Shown here: positions 24,616-32,573 of the stretch, piece after piece
How the letters are laid out: every line of letters begins with the position of its first letter
Position numbering within the stretch: position 1 is the stretch's first letter
Assembly: GCA_017535785.1 (NCBI GenBank)
Contig: JAFXTN010000031.1
Location: 1-59,940 of the forward strand
DNA: 59,940 bases
From: Butyrivibrio sp.
GTDB taxonomy: Bacteria > Bacillota > Clostridia > Lachnospirales > Lachnospiraceae
Reading direction: 5' to 3'
Translations under genes and position numbers: made by a program
The notes under the pieces: generated by a model
Seen by the model: only the letters and a program-made list of their open reading frames with translations
What the model was told of the DNA's origin: nothing
Database searches by the model: none

Positions 24616-26322
24616 TTATTTTGTATTAGCCTTTTCAAGCACTTCTATGATCTCTTTTTCCGTATCAAGCGAAAGCACTTTCTCTGCCAGCTCATCTGCG
24701 TCTTTTTTGCTCCAGCCGGCAATTGCCGCTCTGGTTCTCAAAACATCCGCAGGATTAACGCTGTATTCCTCAAGTCCAAAGGATATCAAAAGAGGCAGGA
24801 TAAGGCTGTCGGATGCGGCTTCCCCGCACATAGCAACGGGTATTCCGGCCTTCTTACCGCTTTCTATGATATTCTTGATGCTTCTGAGTACCGATGGCTG
24901 CAGCGCGGAATACAGATACGAAACATCACCGTTTCCTCTGTCCACGCTCATCGTGTATTGTATCAGATCATTGGTACCAATGGAAAAAAAGTCTGCTTCT
25001 TTTGCCAGGATATCCGCGATAAGCGCAGCGGACGGCGTCTCGATCATGCATCCTACCTCGACATCCTTGCCGTACTGCATTTTCTCGGCATCAAGCTCTT
25101 TAGCGATCTCTTTTACCAAGGCTCTTACTTCCTTAAGCTCATCAAGGCAAGTTACAAAAGGCACCATGATCTTAACTTTACCGAATTCTCCGGCCCTCAT
25201 GATCGCGCGAAGCTGCGTCCTAAAGCTCTCTTTATTTCCGAGACTGTAGCGCACACCTCTAAATCCCAGGAAAGGATTGCTCTCTTTTTTCAGATTGAGA
25301 TACGGTATTTCCTTGTCGCCACCGATGTCCATCGTCCTTATAACGACGGGCTTCCCTTTCATCGCCGTGACAGCTTCCTTATATGCGTTAAACTGCTCTT
25401 CCTCCGAAGGAAGATGATTGTTTTCCATGAAAAGAAATTCCGACCTGAAAAGTCCGATACCTTCAGAGCCGTGTTCAAATGCTCTGGCAGCCTCATAAGG
25501 ACTTCCGATATTGCTGCAGACCTTACATTCAAAGCCATCCGCAGTAACGGTCTTCTTATCCTTATAAGTTGAAAGAAGCTCTTCACGCCTAAGATAGTCT
25601 TCCCTCTTGGCTATGTAATCATAATATGTCTCATCGTCGGGATTTAAAAGCACATGGCCACGGCTTCCGTCAACTATCACCGTATCCTTGTCTGTCGCTA
25701 GATCCGTGATGTCTTTTACCGCAAGGACAGCCGGGATCTCAAGCGCTCTTGCAAGAATGAGCGAATGCGAGGTTATTCCGCCTTCCTCGGTGATTATTCC
25801 AACGACATTTTCCCTGTTGATGCGGGATGTCACGGAAAGTGTGAGCTCTTTTACCACAAGCACGGTTCCTTGCGGCACCTTCTCAACATCGACCTCTTTG
25901 ACGCCGATAAGCGCCTTTAAAAGCCCTGTCTTGATATCTTTAACATCGGCCGCGCGCTGGCTCATCAGCTCATCGTCCATGTCTCTGAACATCTTGATAA
26001 AGCCGTCAAGAACAGCCTCTGATGCTGCCTCGGCGCTCAGGCCTTCCTCTATTTTCTTGTTAATGGGATCTATGAGCGCAGGATCTGACATCATAAGAAC
26101 ATGTCCGTCCAGAATATCCGCTTCACTTGAACCTATGCGGCTTCTGACAGACTCTGCAGCCTCTTTTGTGATCTTTCTAAGAGTCAAAAGAGCTCCATCA
26201 AGCCTTTTTTTCTCGGCCTTAGCGTCATTAACTATAACTGCGTCGTACTTAAGCTCCTGCTCCTTGATAACACAGACGTTTCCTATTCCAATGCCGCCCG
26301 AAGCGGCGATTCCCTTGTACAT
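24616..26322 (-). CDS. ptsI: PTS enzyme I (phosphoenolpyruvate-protein phosphotransferase)
   Basis: 568 residues, normal length. The phosphorylated His186 lies in EEGGITSHSLILARAL. PEP-binding and catalytic parts appear as GIGLFRSEFLFME, RTMDIGGDKEIPYL, FLGFRGVRYSL and, near the C terminus, the catalytic Cys in VAMCGEAASD. It passes phosphate from PEP to HPr for sugar uptake. No HPr gene is adjacent, unlike many Firmicutes where ptsH-ptsI are paired. It lies between a fruK-like kinase (73 bases upstream) and a phosphatase. Confidence 0.97.
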   Translation of the reverse strand: MYKGIAASGGIGIGNVCVIKEQELKYDAVIVNDAKAEKKRLDGALLTLRKITKEAAESVRSRIGSSEADILDGHVLMMSDPALIDPINKKIEEGLSAEAASEAVLDGFIKMFRDMDDELMSQRAADVKDIKTGLLKALIGVKEVDVEKVPQGTVLVVKELTLSVTSRINRENVVGIITEEGGITSHSLILARALEIPAVLAVKDITDLATDKDTVIVDGSRGHVLLNPDDETYYDYIAKREDYLRREELLSTYKDKKTVTADGFECKVCSNIGSPYEAARAFEHGSEGIGLFRSEFLFMENNHLPSEEEQFNAYKEAVTAMKGKPVVIRTMDIGGDKEIPYLNLKKESNPFLGFRGVRYSLGNKESFRTQLRAIMRAGEFGKVKIMVPFVTCLDELKEVRALVKEIAKELDAEKMQYGKDVEVGCMIETPSAALIADILAKEADFFSIGTNDLIQYTMSVDRGNGDVSYLYSALQPSVLRSIKNIIESGKKAGIPVAMCGEAASDSLILPLLISFGLEEYSVNPADVLRTRAAIAGWSKKDADELAEKVLSLDTEKEIIEVLEKANTK

Positions 26323-26395
26323 TTGATTGCCCCGATCAGTTTTGCGGGAGAGATTCAGTTATTCCCGCATCGCTTATGTATGTTCATGCCATTAG

Positions 26396-27301
26396 TTACA
26401 GTTCCCCATATACTTTCTCTATCATATCTCTGTCTGCAAGATCGTCCGAAAATGCCGTTGCCGATCCCGCTGCAATTCCCATTTTAAGAGCTTCTTCGAA
26501 GTATCCGCCATTCAAAAAGCCTGCGATAAATCCGGCTACCATGGAGTCCCCGGCTCCTACCGAATTCTTCACCGCACCCTCAGGACACGCTCTTCTGAGC
26601 ATATCACCCTTTTCCGTTACAAGAAGTGCGCCGTCGCCTCCCATGGATACAAGAACGTTCCTAGCGCCCATGTTCATGAGGTCCTTCGCAAGTCTCTCTA
26701 TATCTTCATCAGCCTTCGGAGTTTCCCCGAAGATCTCACCCAGCTCGTCGATATTGGGTTTTATAAGAAAAGGCTTATGTTTCAGTGCTTTGAGCAAAAG
26801 ATCTTTTGTAGCATCGACAACAACCTCAACTCCCTTATCGTCGACAAGGCTCATTATATTCTCATAAACATCATCCGGAAGTGATGACGGTATGCTTCCC
26901 GCAAGGATAAGTATATCGCCGTCCGAAAGCTCTTTTATCTTATCATATAACTTTTCAAGCGCTTCCTGAGGGATGCCGGGTCCCTGAGCGTTTATCTCAG
27001 TCTCTTTTGCCCCCTTGATCTTGACATTGATCCTGGACATGCCTTCCGAGAGCTTTATAAAATCGGCCTTAATGCCTCGCTCTTCCACGCTCTTTATTAT
27101 AGCATCGCCTGTAAATCCTGCGACAAAGCCAAGCGCACAGCTCTCGTGCCCAAGATTCTTAAGAACCGACGATACATTGATCCCTTTTCCGCCAAAATAG
27201 CACTCTTCACTGTCAGTGCGATTGGTCATCCCCGGCAAAAGCTCGCTTCCCATACGGACAACATAGTCGATCGCCGGATTGAAGGTAACTGTATAAATCA
27301 T
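26396..27301 (-). CDS. fruK: 1-phosphofructokinase (PfkB family)
   Basis: 301 residues. PfkB motif 1 is YFGGKGINVSSVLKNLG near residue 38, and motif 2 with the catalytic Asp is NSVGAGDSMVAGF near residue 250. The N terminus MIYTVTFNPAIDYVV is typical of FruK, which phosphorylates fructose 1-phosphate to fructose 1,6-bisphosphate; tagatose-6-phosphate kinase is the main alternative. The adjacent ptsI supports a PTS-fructose role, but no fruA transporter or fruR regulator is next to it. It is preceded by a good promoter. Confidence 0.88.
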   Translation of the reverse strand: MIYTVTFNPAIDYVVRMGSELLPGMTNRTDSEECYFGGKGINVSSVLKNLGHESCALGFVAGFTGDAIIKSVEERGIKADFIKLSEGMSRINVKIKGAKETEINAQGPGIPQEALEKLYDKIKELSDGDILILAGSIPSSLPDDVYENIMSLVDDKGVEVVVDATKDLLLKALKHKPFLIKPNIDELGEIFGETPKADEDIERLAKDLMNMGARNVLVSMGGDGALLVTEKGDMLRRACPEGAVKNSVGAGDSMVAGFIAGFLNGGYFEEALKMGIAAGSATAFSDDLADRDMIEKVYGEL

Positions 27302-27333
27302 GATGTGACCACCTTATATTAGTCGATAATAAT

Positions 27334-27362
27334 ATAATAAGAGAACAGGCGGACGTGGTCAA
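27334..27362 (-). promoter_or_regulatory. Promoter of the fruK-ptsI transcript
   Basis: Reverse-strand TTGACC (27357-27362) and TATTAT (27334-27339), spacer 17. The -35 box sits at the edge of an unusually GC-rich stretch (27349-27398). Confidence 0.6.
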
Positions 27363-27398
27363 CGGGTGGACCCGGGGGACGGGGTCAGCGGTCCAAAA
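27349..27398. repeat. GC-rich extragenic palindromic stretch
   Basis: About 50 bases far richer in G and C than the surrounding intergenic DNA, containing GGTGGACCCGGGGGACGGGG and GTCAGCGGTCC. It can form partial hairpins through GGACC/GGTCC and GACCC/GGGTC. A related fragment CCCCGGCACCGGGTCCA lies at 22770-22786, so this could be a member of a dispersed extragenic repeat family. Copy number in the genome cannot be judged here. Confidence 0.4.
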
Positions 27399-27471
27399 AT
27401 TGTGCACAATACGTCAAATTATTTTTATCTAAAAAAAGAATAAAGCTTTAAGGATATATCGTGTAGATGCC

Positions 27472-27501
27472 TTTACAAAGAAGCCAAAAGTACACTAAAA
27501 T
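27472..27501 (+). promoter_or_regulatory. Promoter of the cheC-DUF4317 transcript
   Basis: TTTACA (27472-27477) and TAAAAT (27496-27501) with an 18-base spacer on the forward strand, about 40 bases before the GTG start. Confidence 0.5.
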
Positions 27502-27542
27502 ATTAGTATGACTTGATTCAAAAAACGAAGGAGGCGTGTACT

Positions 27543-28148
27543 GTGGAAGATATTTTACTTACCGGTGATCATATTGATACCATAGGCGAAATAGCTAATA
27601 TCAGCATGGGTAATTCTGCCACGACTTTAAGTCTCATGGTAAACAAAAAGGTTGATATAACTACTCCTAACGTTAAAGTCATCAAAAGAAGCGAAGCCCT
27701 TGATGACTATGAAAATACGTGTATTTTCGTCCAGATCCATTATGTAAAGGGTCTTGAGGGCAACAATGTCTTTATCCTAAAAGAGCATGACGTCAAGGTC
27801 ATGTGTGATCTTATGATGGGCGGAGACGGCACCAATACCTCCGGAGATATCACAGAGCTGCACCTTTCTGCTGCTTCGGAAGCCATGAACCAGATGATGG
27901 GTACAAGTGCCACCTCTCTTTCTTCCATGCTCGGAGTCCCCACAGACATCAGTACTCCCATTGTTAATCAGATCGATGTGGACAGTATAAAAGTTTTTGA
28001 AAAAATGTTTGATACTACTTACGATAAATTTGTTAAAATAGCATTTAGGATGACGATCGCAGATCTTATTGACTCGGTCATGGTCCAGCTCTATCCCGTG
28101 CAATTTGCGCTGGATATGTGCGAAAAATTCATGAATAAAGGAAAATAA
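27543..28148 (+). CDS. cheC: CheC-like CheY-phosphate phosphatase
   Basis: About 201 residues. Two CheC/FliY active-site repeats are visible: D-x3-E-x2-N in IDTIGEIANISMGNSATTL and S-x3-E-x2-N in LSAASEAMNQMMGTSATSL, each followed about 22 residues later by TTP or STP. With both sites intact it should dephosphorylate CheY-P. It is close in layout to the middle domain of FliY but has no FliN-like C terminus, so it is free CheC rather than a switch protein. The GTG start at 27543 is preferred over an ATG at 27513 because GGAGG (27530-27534) lies at the right distance. No cheD is next to it. Confidence 0.82.
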   Translation: MEDILLTGDHIDTIGEIANISMGNSATTLSLMVNKKVDITTPNVKVIKRSEALDDYENTCIFVQIHYVKGLEGNNVFILKEHDVKVMCDLMMGGDGTNTSGDITELHLSAASEAMNQMMGTSATSLSSMLGVPTDISTPIVNQIDVDSIKVFEKMFDTTYDKFVKIAFRMTIADLIDSVMVQLYPVQFALDMCEKFMNKGK

Positions 28149-28157
28149 CGGTTACAA

Positions 28158-29294
28158 ATGAACAAACAGGAGACACTGGAGATCAAGAAGCAGTTCACTC
28201 CCGACAGATGCACCATAGATAGCATTTGCGGCTGCTATGTTGATCATGACAAGAACAAATTATTTACTTTCAGAAAGGCTTTCGGCCAGATTCCCGAAGA
28301 GGAGATGTTCAAATATCTCGACATCTTCCAGCACACATTATCAGGTACATTTGGTAAAAATCTTATCAGTCTTGAGTTCCCTCTAGACCAAGAACAGCCC
28401 GGAGGTACTCAGGACTTTCTTTTGACCCTGCGTAACTCCCAGCTTAAGGACGATGAGCTCGTAGATGAGTGCTACGACAAGATCATTGCCAATTATATCA
28501 ACGGAGAAAACTACTATATCATCCTTGTCCACGCCGTATATGATATTCCCGGCGTTACTTCGGACGGTATTGAGATGGAGGATGCTTCCGAGAAGGTATA
28601 CGACTACATTCTCTGCAGTATCTGCCCCGTTAAGCTCTCCAAAGCAGGTCTTGGTTACAATGAGTCCAAGAATGTGATCGAGGAAAGATTCCGTGATTGG
28701 ATAGTAGACGGTCCGGTGAAGGGATTTCTTTTCCCCGCATTTATAGAAAGAGATACCGACATCCACAACATGCTCTATTTCACCAAAAAGCCCGAAGATC
28801 TTCAGCCCGAGTTTGTGGAAGCAATGTTCGGCGGCCGTGCTCCTATCTCAGCTCCTGAGCAAAAAGACATCTTTGATGCGGTTGTTCAGAATACTATAGG
28901 TGAAGATGCGGACTACGACATCATGAAGAACATCCATGATAATTTAAATGAGATGATCGACGACCATGTGGACGATCCGGAACCTTTGGAGCTTAAAAAG
29001 AGTGACGTGAAGCAGCTTCTTCACGACAGCGGTGTATCCGATGAGAGGCTTGGATATTTTGACGAAACCTACATCAAGTGCGCAGGAGATGAAGACTATC
29101 CTCTTCTTGCAAGCAATATTGCTCACACAAGGAAGTTCGATATCGAGACTCCTAACGTTGTGATCAAGGTTAAGCCCGACAGGACAGATCTTGTAGAGTC
29201 CAGAATTGTTGACGGAAGGCAGTGTCTTGTTATCGCCGTGGATGACCATATTGAAGTAAATGGGATAAATGTAAGAACTTTTATGAATAGGTAA
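28158..29294 (+). CDS. DUF4317 family protein
   Basis: 378 residues, soluble, acidic, with no signal peptide or transmembrane segment. The N terminus KKQFTPDRCTIDSICGCYVD and middle ILVHAVYDIPG with SICPVKLSKAGLGY match the DUF4317 family common in Lachnospiraceae and Ruminococcaceae. The function is unknown. It lies 9 bases after cheC on the same transcript and ends at a strong hairpin; a role linked to chemotaxis would be guesswork because the family is usually found in other contexts. Confidence 0.85.
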   Translation: MNKQETLEIKKQFTPDRCTIDSICGCYVDHDKNKLFTFRKAFGQIPEEEMFKYLDIFQHTLSGTFGKNLISLEFPLDQEQPGGTQDFLLTLRNSQLKDDELVDECYDKIIANYINGENYYIILVHAVYDIPGVTSDGIEMEDASEKVYDYILCSICPVKLSKAGLGYNESKNVIEERFRDWIVDGPVKGFLFPAFIERDTDIHNMLYFTKKPEDLQPEFVEAMFGGRAPISAPEQKDIFDAVVQNTIGEDADYDIMKNIHDNLNEMIDDHVDDPEPLELKKSDVKQLLHDSGVSDERLGYFDETYIKCAGDEDYPLLASNIAHTRKFDIETPNVVIKVKPDRTDLVESRIVDGRQCLVIAVDDHIEVNGINVRTFMNR

Positions 29295-29312
29295 ATATAT
29301 CAGAGCAAGCAA

Positions 29313-29341
29313 AAGCCGGGGAGCAAGTCCCCGGCTTTTAA
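29313..29341. terminator. Bidirectional terminator between DUF4317 and the secreted unknown gene
   Basis: Perfect inverted repeat AAAAGCCGGGGA (29313-29324) with TCCCCGGCTTTT (29330-29341), loop of 5. The ends give A- and T-runs on either strand, suiting both convergent genes. Confidence 0.9.
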
Positions 29342-29349
29342 GCTGTATA

Positions 29350-30036
29350 CTACATACCTTTTATGTTAAACTCTATCATTTTCGCCTTTTTCAGCTTTTC
29401 ATTGAATTTACTGATAGCTTTCTCGGCATCCTCTTTTCCTGATAATGAGTGGAAATTGCCGCGCTCGTTACAATTGGTATATCCATAATATAAGCCACCG
29501 TCTTTTATACCGGCCGCATTAATATAATCTTTTTCTATAAGTCTTTCTCCATTATCCGATACATAAAACGACTCATAGACAAACTCAGGTTGAGGGCCGC
29601 TTCCAAAAGCATTCCTGCAATATAAAACACCATCATATATCCTAATAGGATCATCAAAATACAGTTCTCCGATACATTTCACATTTCTTCCGGATTTTTC
29701 TGTATAGACTTTCACATGATATGCATGCCTATCAAAATCTATATTATCGCGTCCTACTAATAAAACAGTTCTACCGTTAAGTTTGACACGCGCATAAGCA
29801 TTTCCCTTTTTTAATGATTTTTCCAAGTCACTGAAATACTTATAATCTGTTTCTTCATTGTGTATTATAAAAGATTGATACCCCGGATTTTCATTACTCT
29901 CCATCTTGTATTCAACAGTTTCTACACTCCCGACTGCTTCAATAACCCCTATTGACTGCACACCTATAGCACCTGTTGCCATAAGCATTCCGGTTGTTGC
30001 AAGACCTACAAGTAACTTCATGACACTTTTTTTCAT
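29350..30036 (-). CDS. Secreted protein of unknown function
   Basis: 228 residues. The N terminus MKKSVMKLLVGLATTGMLMA is a signal peptide with a hydrophobic core to about residue 26 and likely cleavage near 30-37 (IEAVGS). The mature part is basic and Tyr/Gly-rich with LNGRTVLLVGRDN, ELYFDDPIRIYDGVLY and RLIEKDYINAAG; no family is recognised. The base composition is more AT-rich than the neighbouring genes, which may indicate recent acquisition or weak constraint. RBS GAAGGGAAGGG precedes the ATG. It stands alone, between a bidirectional terminator and its own promoter. Confidence 0.7.
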   Translation of the reverse strand: MKKSVMKLLVGLATTGMLMATGAIGVQSIGVIEAVGSVETVEYKMESNENPGYQSFIIHNEETDYKYFSDLEKSLKKGNAYARVKLNGRTVLLVGRDNIDFDRHAYHVKVYTEKSGRNVKCIGELYFDDPIRIYDGVLYCRNAFGSGPQPEFVYESFYVSDNGERLIEKDYINAAGIKDGGLYYGYTNCNERGNFHSLSGKEDAEKAISKFNEKLKKAKMIEFNIKGM

Positions 30037-30095
30037 TGTTTTACCCTTCCCTTCTTTTTTTGTTTTTTGTTATCCAAATTGCCCCACTGTTAAAT

Positions 30096-30125
30096 ATATT
30101 AACATCTTGTAAAATATTGTGTCAA
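30096..30125 (-). promoter_or_regulatory. Candidate promoter of the secreted unknown gene
   Basis: Reverse-strand TTGACA (30120-30125) and TAATAT (30096-30101), spacer 18, about 60 bases before the ATG. Confidence 0.45.
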
Positions 30126-30171
30126 GTTTGTTAACCCAGGCTATCATGAATTCCCGCTTTGAATTTTCCAA

Positions 30172-30205
30172 CAAAAAAGGACTTTCACCATCAGGTGAAA
30201 GTCCT
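30172..30205 (-). terminator. Terminator after the 53-residue protein gene
   Basis: Reverse-strand AGGACTTTCACC (30194-30205) pairs with GGTGAAAGTCCT (30178-30189), loop of 4, followed by TTTTTTG. A 12-bp perfect stem, 22 bases after the stop. Confidence 0.9.
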
Positions 30206-30226
30206 CTAAAACTCTTTATTTAAGCT

Positions 30227-30388
30227 TTATACATGCATACTTTTGAGCTTTTCAATTCCGGTCTTGGGTCTGCCTATCATCTCGTAAGCGGGGTCGTTGT
30301 ACTTCTTGAGAAGTCTCTCCCTCATTTCTTCGGGATGATTATATAATTGATCCATTATCCTATCAAAGGCAATTTTCCATTCGCCCAT
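30227..30388 (-). CDS. Small protein of 53 residues, unknown function
   Basis: The ATG at 30386-30388 is preceded by GGAGGT at proper spacing, so the short form is preferred over a longer frame from 30433. The protein begins MGEWKIAFDRIMDQLYNHPE and continues with a basic helical part, RERLLKKYNDPAYEMIGRP. It is soluble with no signal. Own promoter, strong RBS and perfect terminator argue that it is a real gene. No family is recognised. Confidence 0.65.
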   Translation of the reverse strand: MGEWKIAFDRIMDQLYNHPEEMRERLLKKYNDPAYEMIGRPKTGIEKLKSMHV

Positions 30389-30432
30389 ATTATCGTACCT
30401 CCGTCTGTTAAACAACAACAGTAACGGGTACA

Positions 30433-30461
30433 ATCATATCGTCAAATACTCATTAATGCAA
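30433..30461 (-). promoter_or_regulatory. Candidate promoter of the 53-residue protein gene
   Basis: Reverse-strand TTGCAT (30456-30461) and TATGAT (30433-30438) with a 17-base spacer, located between the rnfB stop and the small gene. Confidence 0.4.
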
Positions 30462-30479
30462 GTATATATTTACCAAAAA

Positions 30480-31274
30480 TTACAGTGCAGCTATTGCCTT
30501 CTTTGGACACTTTGCCACGCAAACGCCGCAATGTGCGCATTTTTCCTGGTCTATCGAGGCTACATTGTTATCAACTGTTATTGCATCTGCAGGACAATTT
30601 TTTTCGCAGATATGACATGCGATACATCCCGCTTTGCAATAAGAATTAACGATTTTTCCCATATCCTGTGATTTGCATGCAACTGCTTCCATAGCATCAT
30701 AAGGTATGAGATCGATAAGATGATTGGGACAGATGTCCACACACTTACCACAAGCCTTACATGCTTCCTTATCTACCACAGCAACACCGTTTACGATGTG
30801 AATGGCATCAAACTGGCATACAGATACGCATGATCCGCCACCGAGACATCCGTATGAGCAGGTCTTTGCTCCGCCGCCGGGTGCCTGTGACATAAGTCTG
30901 CAATCATTTACTCCGACATAATCATATTTCTTCTCTGCATTTTCACAGGTACCGTTACAGTGTACAAAAGCAACCTTGCGAGCCATATCGCCCGCCTCAA
31001 CGCCCATGATCGCCGAAATAGCTGCTGCTACAGGTGCTCCGCCAACAGGACACTGTGAAACGGCTGCCTCACCTTTTGCAATAGCCGCAGCACATCCGGA
31101 ACATCCGGGATATCCACATCCTCCGCAGTTATTACCGGGAAGGACTTCAAGGATAGCTGCTTCTTTTTCATCTACATCCACATGCAACTTCATGTCTGCC
31201 AGCCCGAGGATCATACCTATGGCAATTCCTACGCCGGCTACAACCGCAGTTGCAATGATTATTCCAATAATCAT
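30480..31274 (-). CDS. rnfB: Rnf complex subunit B (iron-sulfur protein)
   Basis: 264 residues. An N-terminal membrane helix (about 1-25) is followed by the cluster-binding GNNCGGCGYPGCSGCAAA and QCPVGG region, then a GGGAKTCSYGCLGGGSC segment and several ferredoxin-type motifs (CKACGKCVDICP, CIACHICEKNCP, CAHCGVCVAKCP). It receives electrons from ferredoxin for the Rnf chain. It is the last gene of the operon; 13 bases separate it from rnfA. Confidence 0.96.
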   Translation of the reverse strand: MIIGIIIATAVVAGVGIAIGMILGLADMKLHVDVDEKEAAILEVLPGNNCGGCGYPGCSGCAAAIAKGEAAVSQCPVGGAPVAAAISAIMGVEAGDMARKVAFVHCNGTCENAEKKYDYVGVNDCRLMSQAPGGGAKTCSYGCLGGGSCVSVCQFDAIHIVNGVAVVDKEACKACGKCVDICPNHLIDLIPYDAMEAVACKSQDMGKIVNSYCKAGCIACHICEKNCPADAITVDNNVASIDQEKCAHCGVCVAKCPKKAIAAL

Positions 31275-31287
31275 AAGTTTATCTCCT

Positions 31288-31875
31288 TCACTTCAAAGCC
31301 GAGAATCCGGTAAATGCAATAGCCATGAGTCCGGAAGTAAGAAGTACCATGGGCATTCCCTTAAATGATTCGGGGATGTCGTTGTACTCCATCTTCTCAC
31401 GAAGTCCTGCCAATATAACTATTGCGATCGTAAATCCGATAGCTGTTGCAAATCCGCAAACAGTACTCTCAAAAATTGAATAGCCGTCTGTTACATTGTT
31501 GAGAGCAACACCAAGAACCGCACAGTTGGTGGTAATAAGAGGAAGATACACACCGAGGGCTCTGTAAAGTGAAACCACATACTTTTTGAGGACCATCTCA
31601 ACAAACTGTACCAGCATGGCAATAACTAGGATAAATACTATTGTCTGCAGATAAGAAAGATCCAAAGGTTTCAAGATAAACTTGTAAATTGTACTACATA
31701 CAAGAGATGCAAGTGTGATAACGAATACACACGCTCCACCCATTCCAAGAGCTGTGTCAGTCTTCTTGGATACACCAAGGAAAGGGCACAGTCCAAGGAA
31801 CTGACTGAGTACTACGTTATTAACAAGTGAGGCTGATATCATAAGTCCCACAAGGCTCATAATCTGTTGTGCCAT
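31288..31875 (-). CDS. rnfA: Rnf complex subunit A
   Basis: 195 residues with six hydrophobic segments. The N-terminal NNVVLSQFLGLCPFLGVSKK and the middle TTNCAVLGVAL carry the membrane Cys residues that hold a [2Fe-2S] cluster shared with RnfE. Integral membrane subunit of the ferredoxin:NAD oxidoreductase. Two bases separate its start from the rnfE stop. Confidence 0.97.
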   Translation of the reverse strand: MAQQIMSLVGLMISASLVNNVVLSQFLGLCPFLGVSKKTDTALGMGGACVFVITLASLVCSTIYKFILKPLDLSYLQTIVFILVIAMLVQFVEMVLKKYVVSLYRALGVYLPLITTNCAVLGVALNNVTDGYSIFESTVCGFATAIGFTIAIVILAGLREKMEYNDIPESFKGMPMVLLTSGLMAIAFTGFSALK

Positions 31876-31877
31876 AA

Positions 31878-32573
31878 TTATTCAGCCTCCTTTCTCTTTG
31901 CTGCGTTAGCTTTGATCTTGTTCATTGTCGCAATAAGGAATGCAAGAACGATAAATGCACCTGCCTGCTGTACAAAGATACTGATGGGCTTATATCCTGA
32001 AAGGAAAGCACCTACAGCTCCGGGGATAACTGTTCCCTCGCCGAGTATCTGTACATCAAACGCTGTACCTGCACCGATAAACTCTCTTACGAGACCGATG
32101 ATCGTGATCGCACAGGTAAAGCCTATTCCCATTCCTATTCCATCAAAGAAAGAAGGTACTATGCCGTGCTTACTTGCATATGCTTCCGCTCTTCCGAAGA
32201 TGATACAGTTAACAACGATAAGAGGGATATACACTCCGAGCGCACTGTTAAGTGCCGGAACATAAGCCTGCATAAGAAGCTGAACCAAAGTAACGAAGGA
32301 TGCAATAACAACGATGAAAGACGGGATCCTGACTGTTGAAGGGATCGTCTTACGAAGTGCTGCGATAACCGCGTTACTGAGTGCCAAAACAAATGTAGTT
32401 GCAAGTCCCATTCCAAGTCCGTTTATCGCGGATGAAGTAACCGCAAGAGTGGGACACATACCGATCATAAGTACTAAAGTAGGATTTTCAGCAATGAGGC
32501 CGTTAAAAAATCTCTCGGCCGGAGTATCCTGCTTGAAGCCCAAAGCTCCTTTTTTTACATTGTCACTCATCAC
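31878..32573 (-). CDS. rnfE: Rnf complex subunit E
   Basis: 231 residues, six membrane segments. Motifs ENPTLVLMIGMCPTLAVT and IPLIVVNCIIFGRAEA parallel those of RnfA (the two are related, inverted in the membrane). The N terminus overlaps the end of rnfG by 4 bases (ATGA). Part of the membrane electron path and ion translocation. Confidence 0.97.
   Translation of the reverse strand: MMSDNVKKGALGFKQDTPAERFFNGLIAENPTLVLMIGMCPTLAVTSSAINGLGMGLATTFVLALSNAVIAALRKTIPSTVRIPSFIVVIASFVTLVQLLMQAYVPALNSALGVYIPLIVVNCIIFGRAEAYASKHGIVPSFFDGIGMGIGFTCAITIIGLVREFIGAGTAFDVQILGEGTVIPGAVGAFLSGYKPISIFVQQAGAFIVLAFLIATMNKIKANAAKRKEAE

Noticed and set aside
24595-25572. 325-codon forward frame opposite ptsI
   Set aside because: Antisense to conserved enzyme I; the protein is rich in Phe, Leu and Arg as expected from reverse-complement frames.
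27432-27465. Sigma-28-type promoter before cheC
   Set aside because: TAAA is present but the downstream box does not resemble GCCGATAT; a sigma-A type promoter at 27472-27501 is better.
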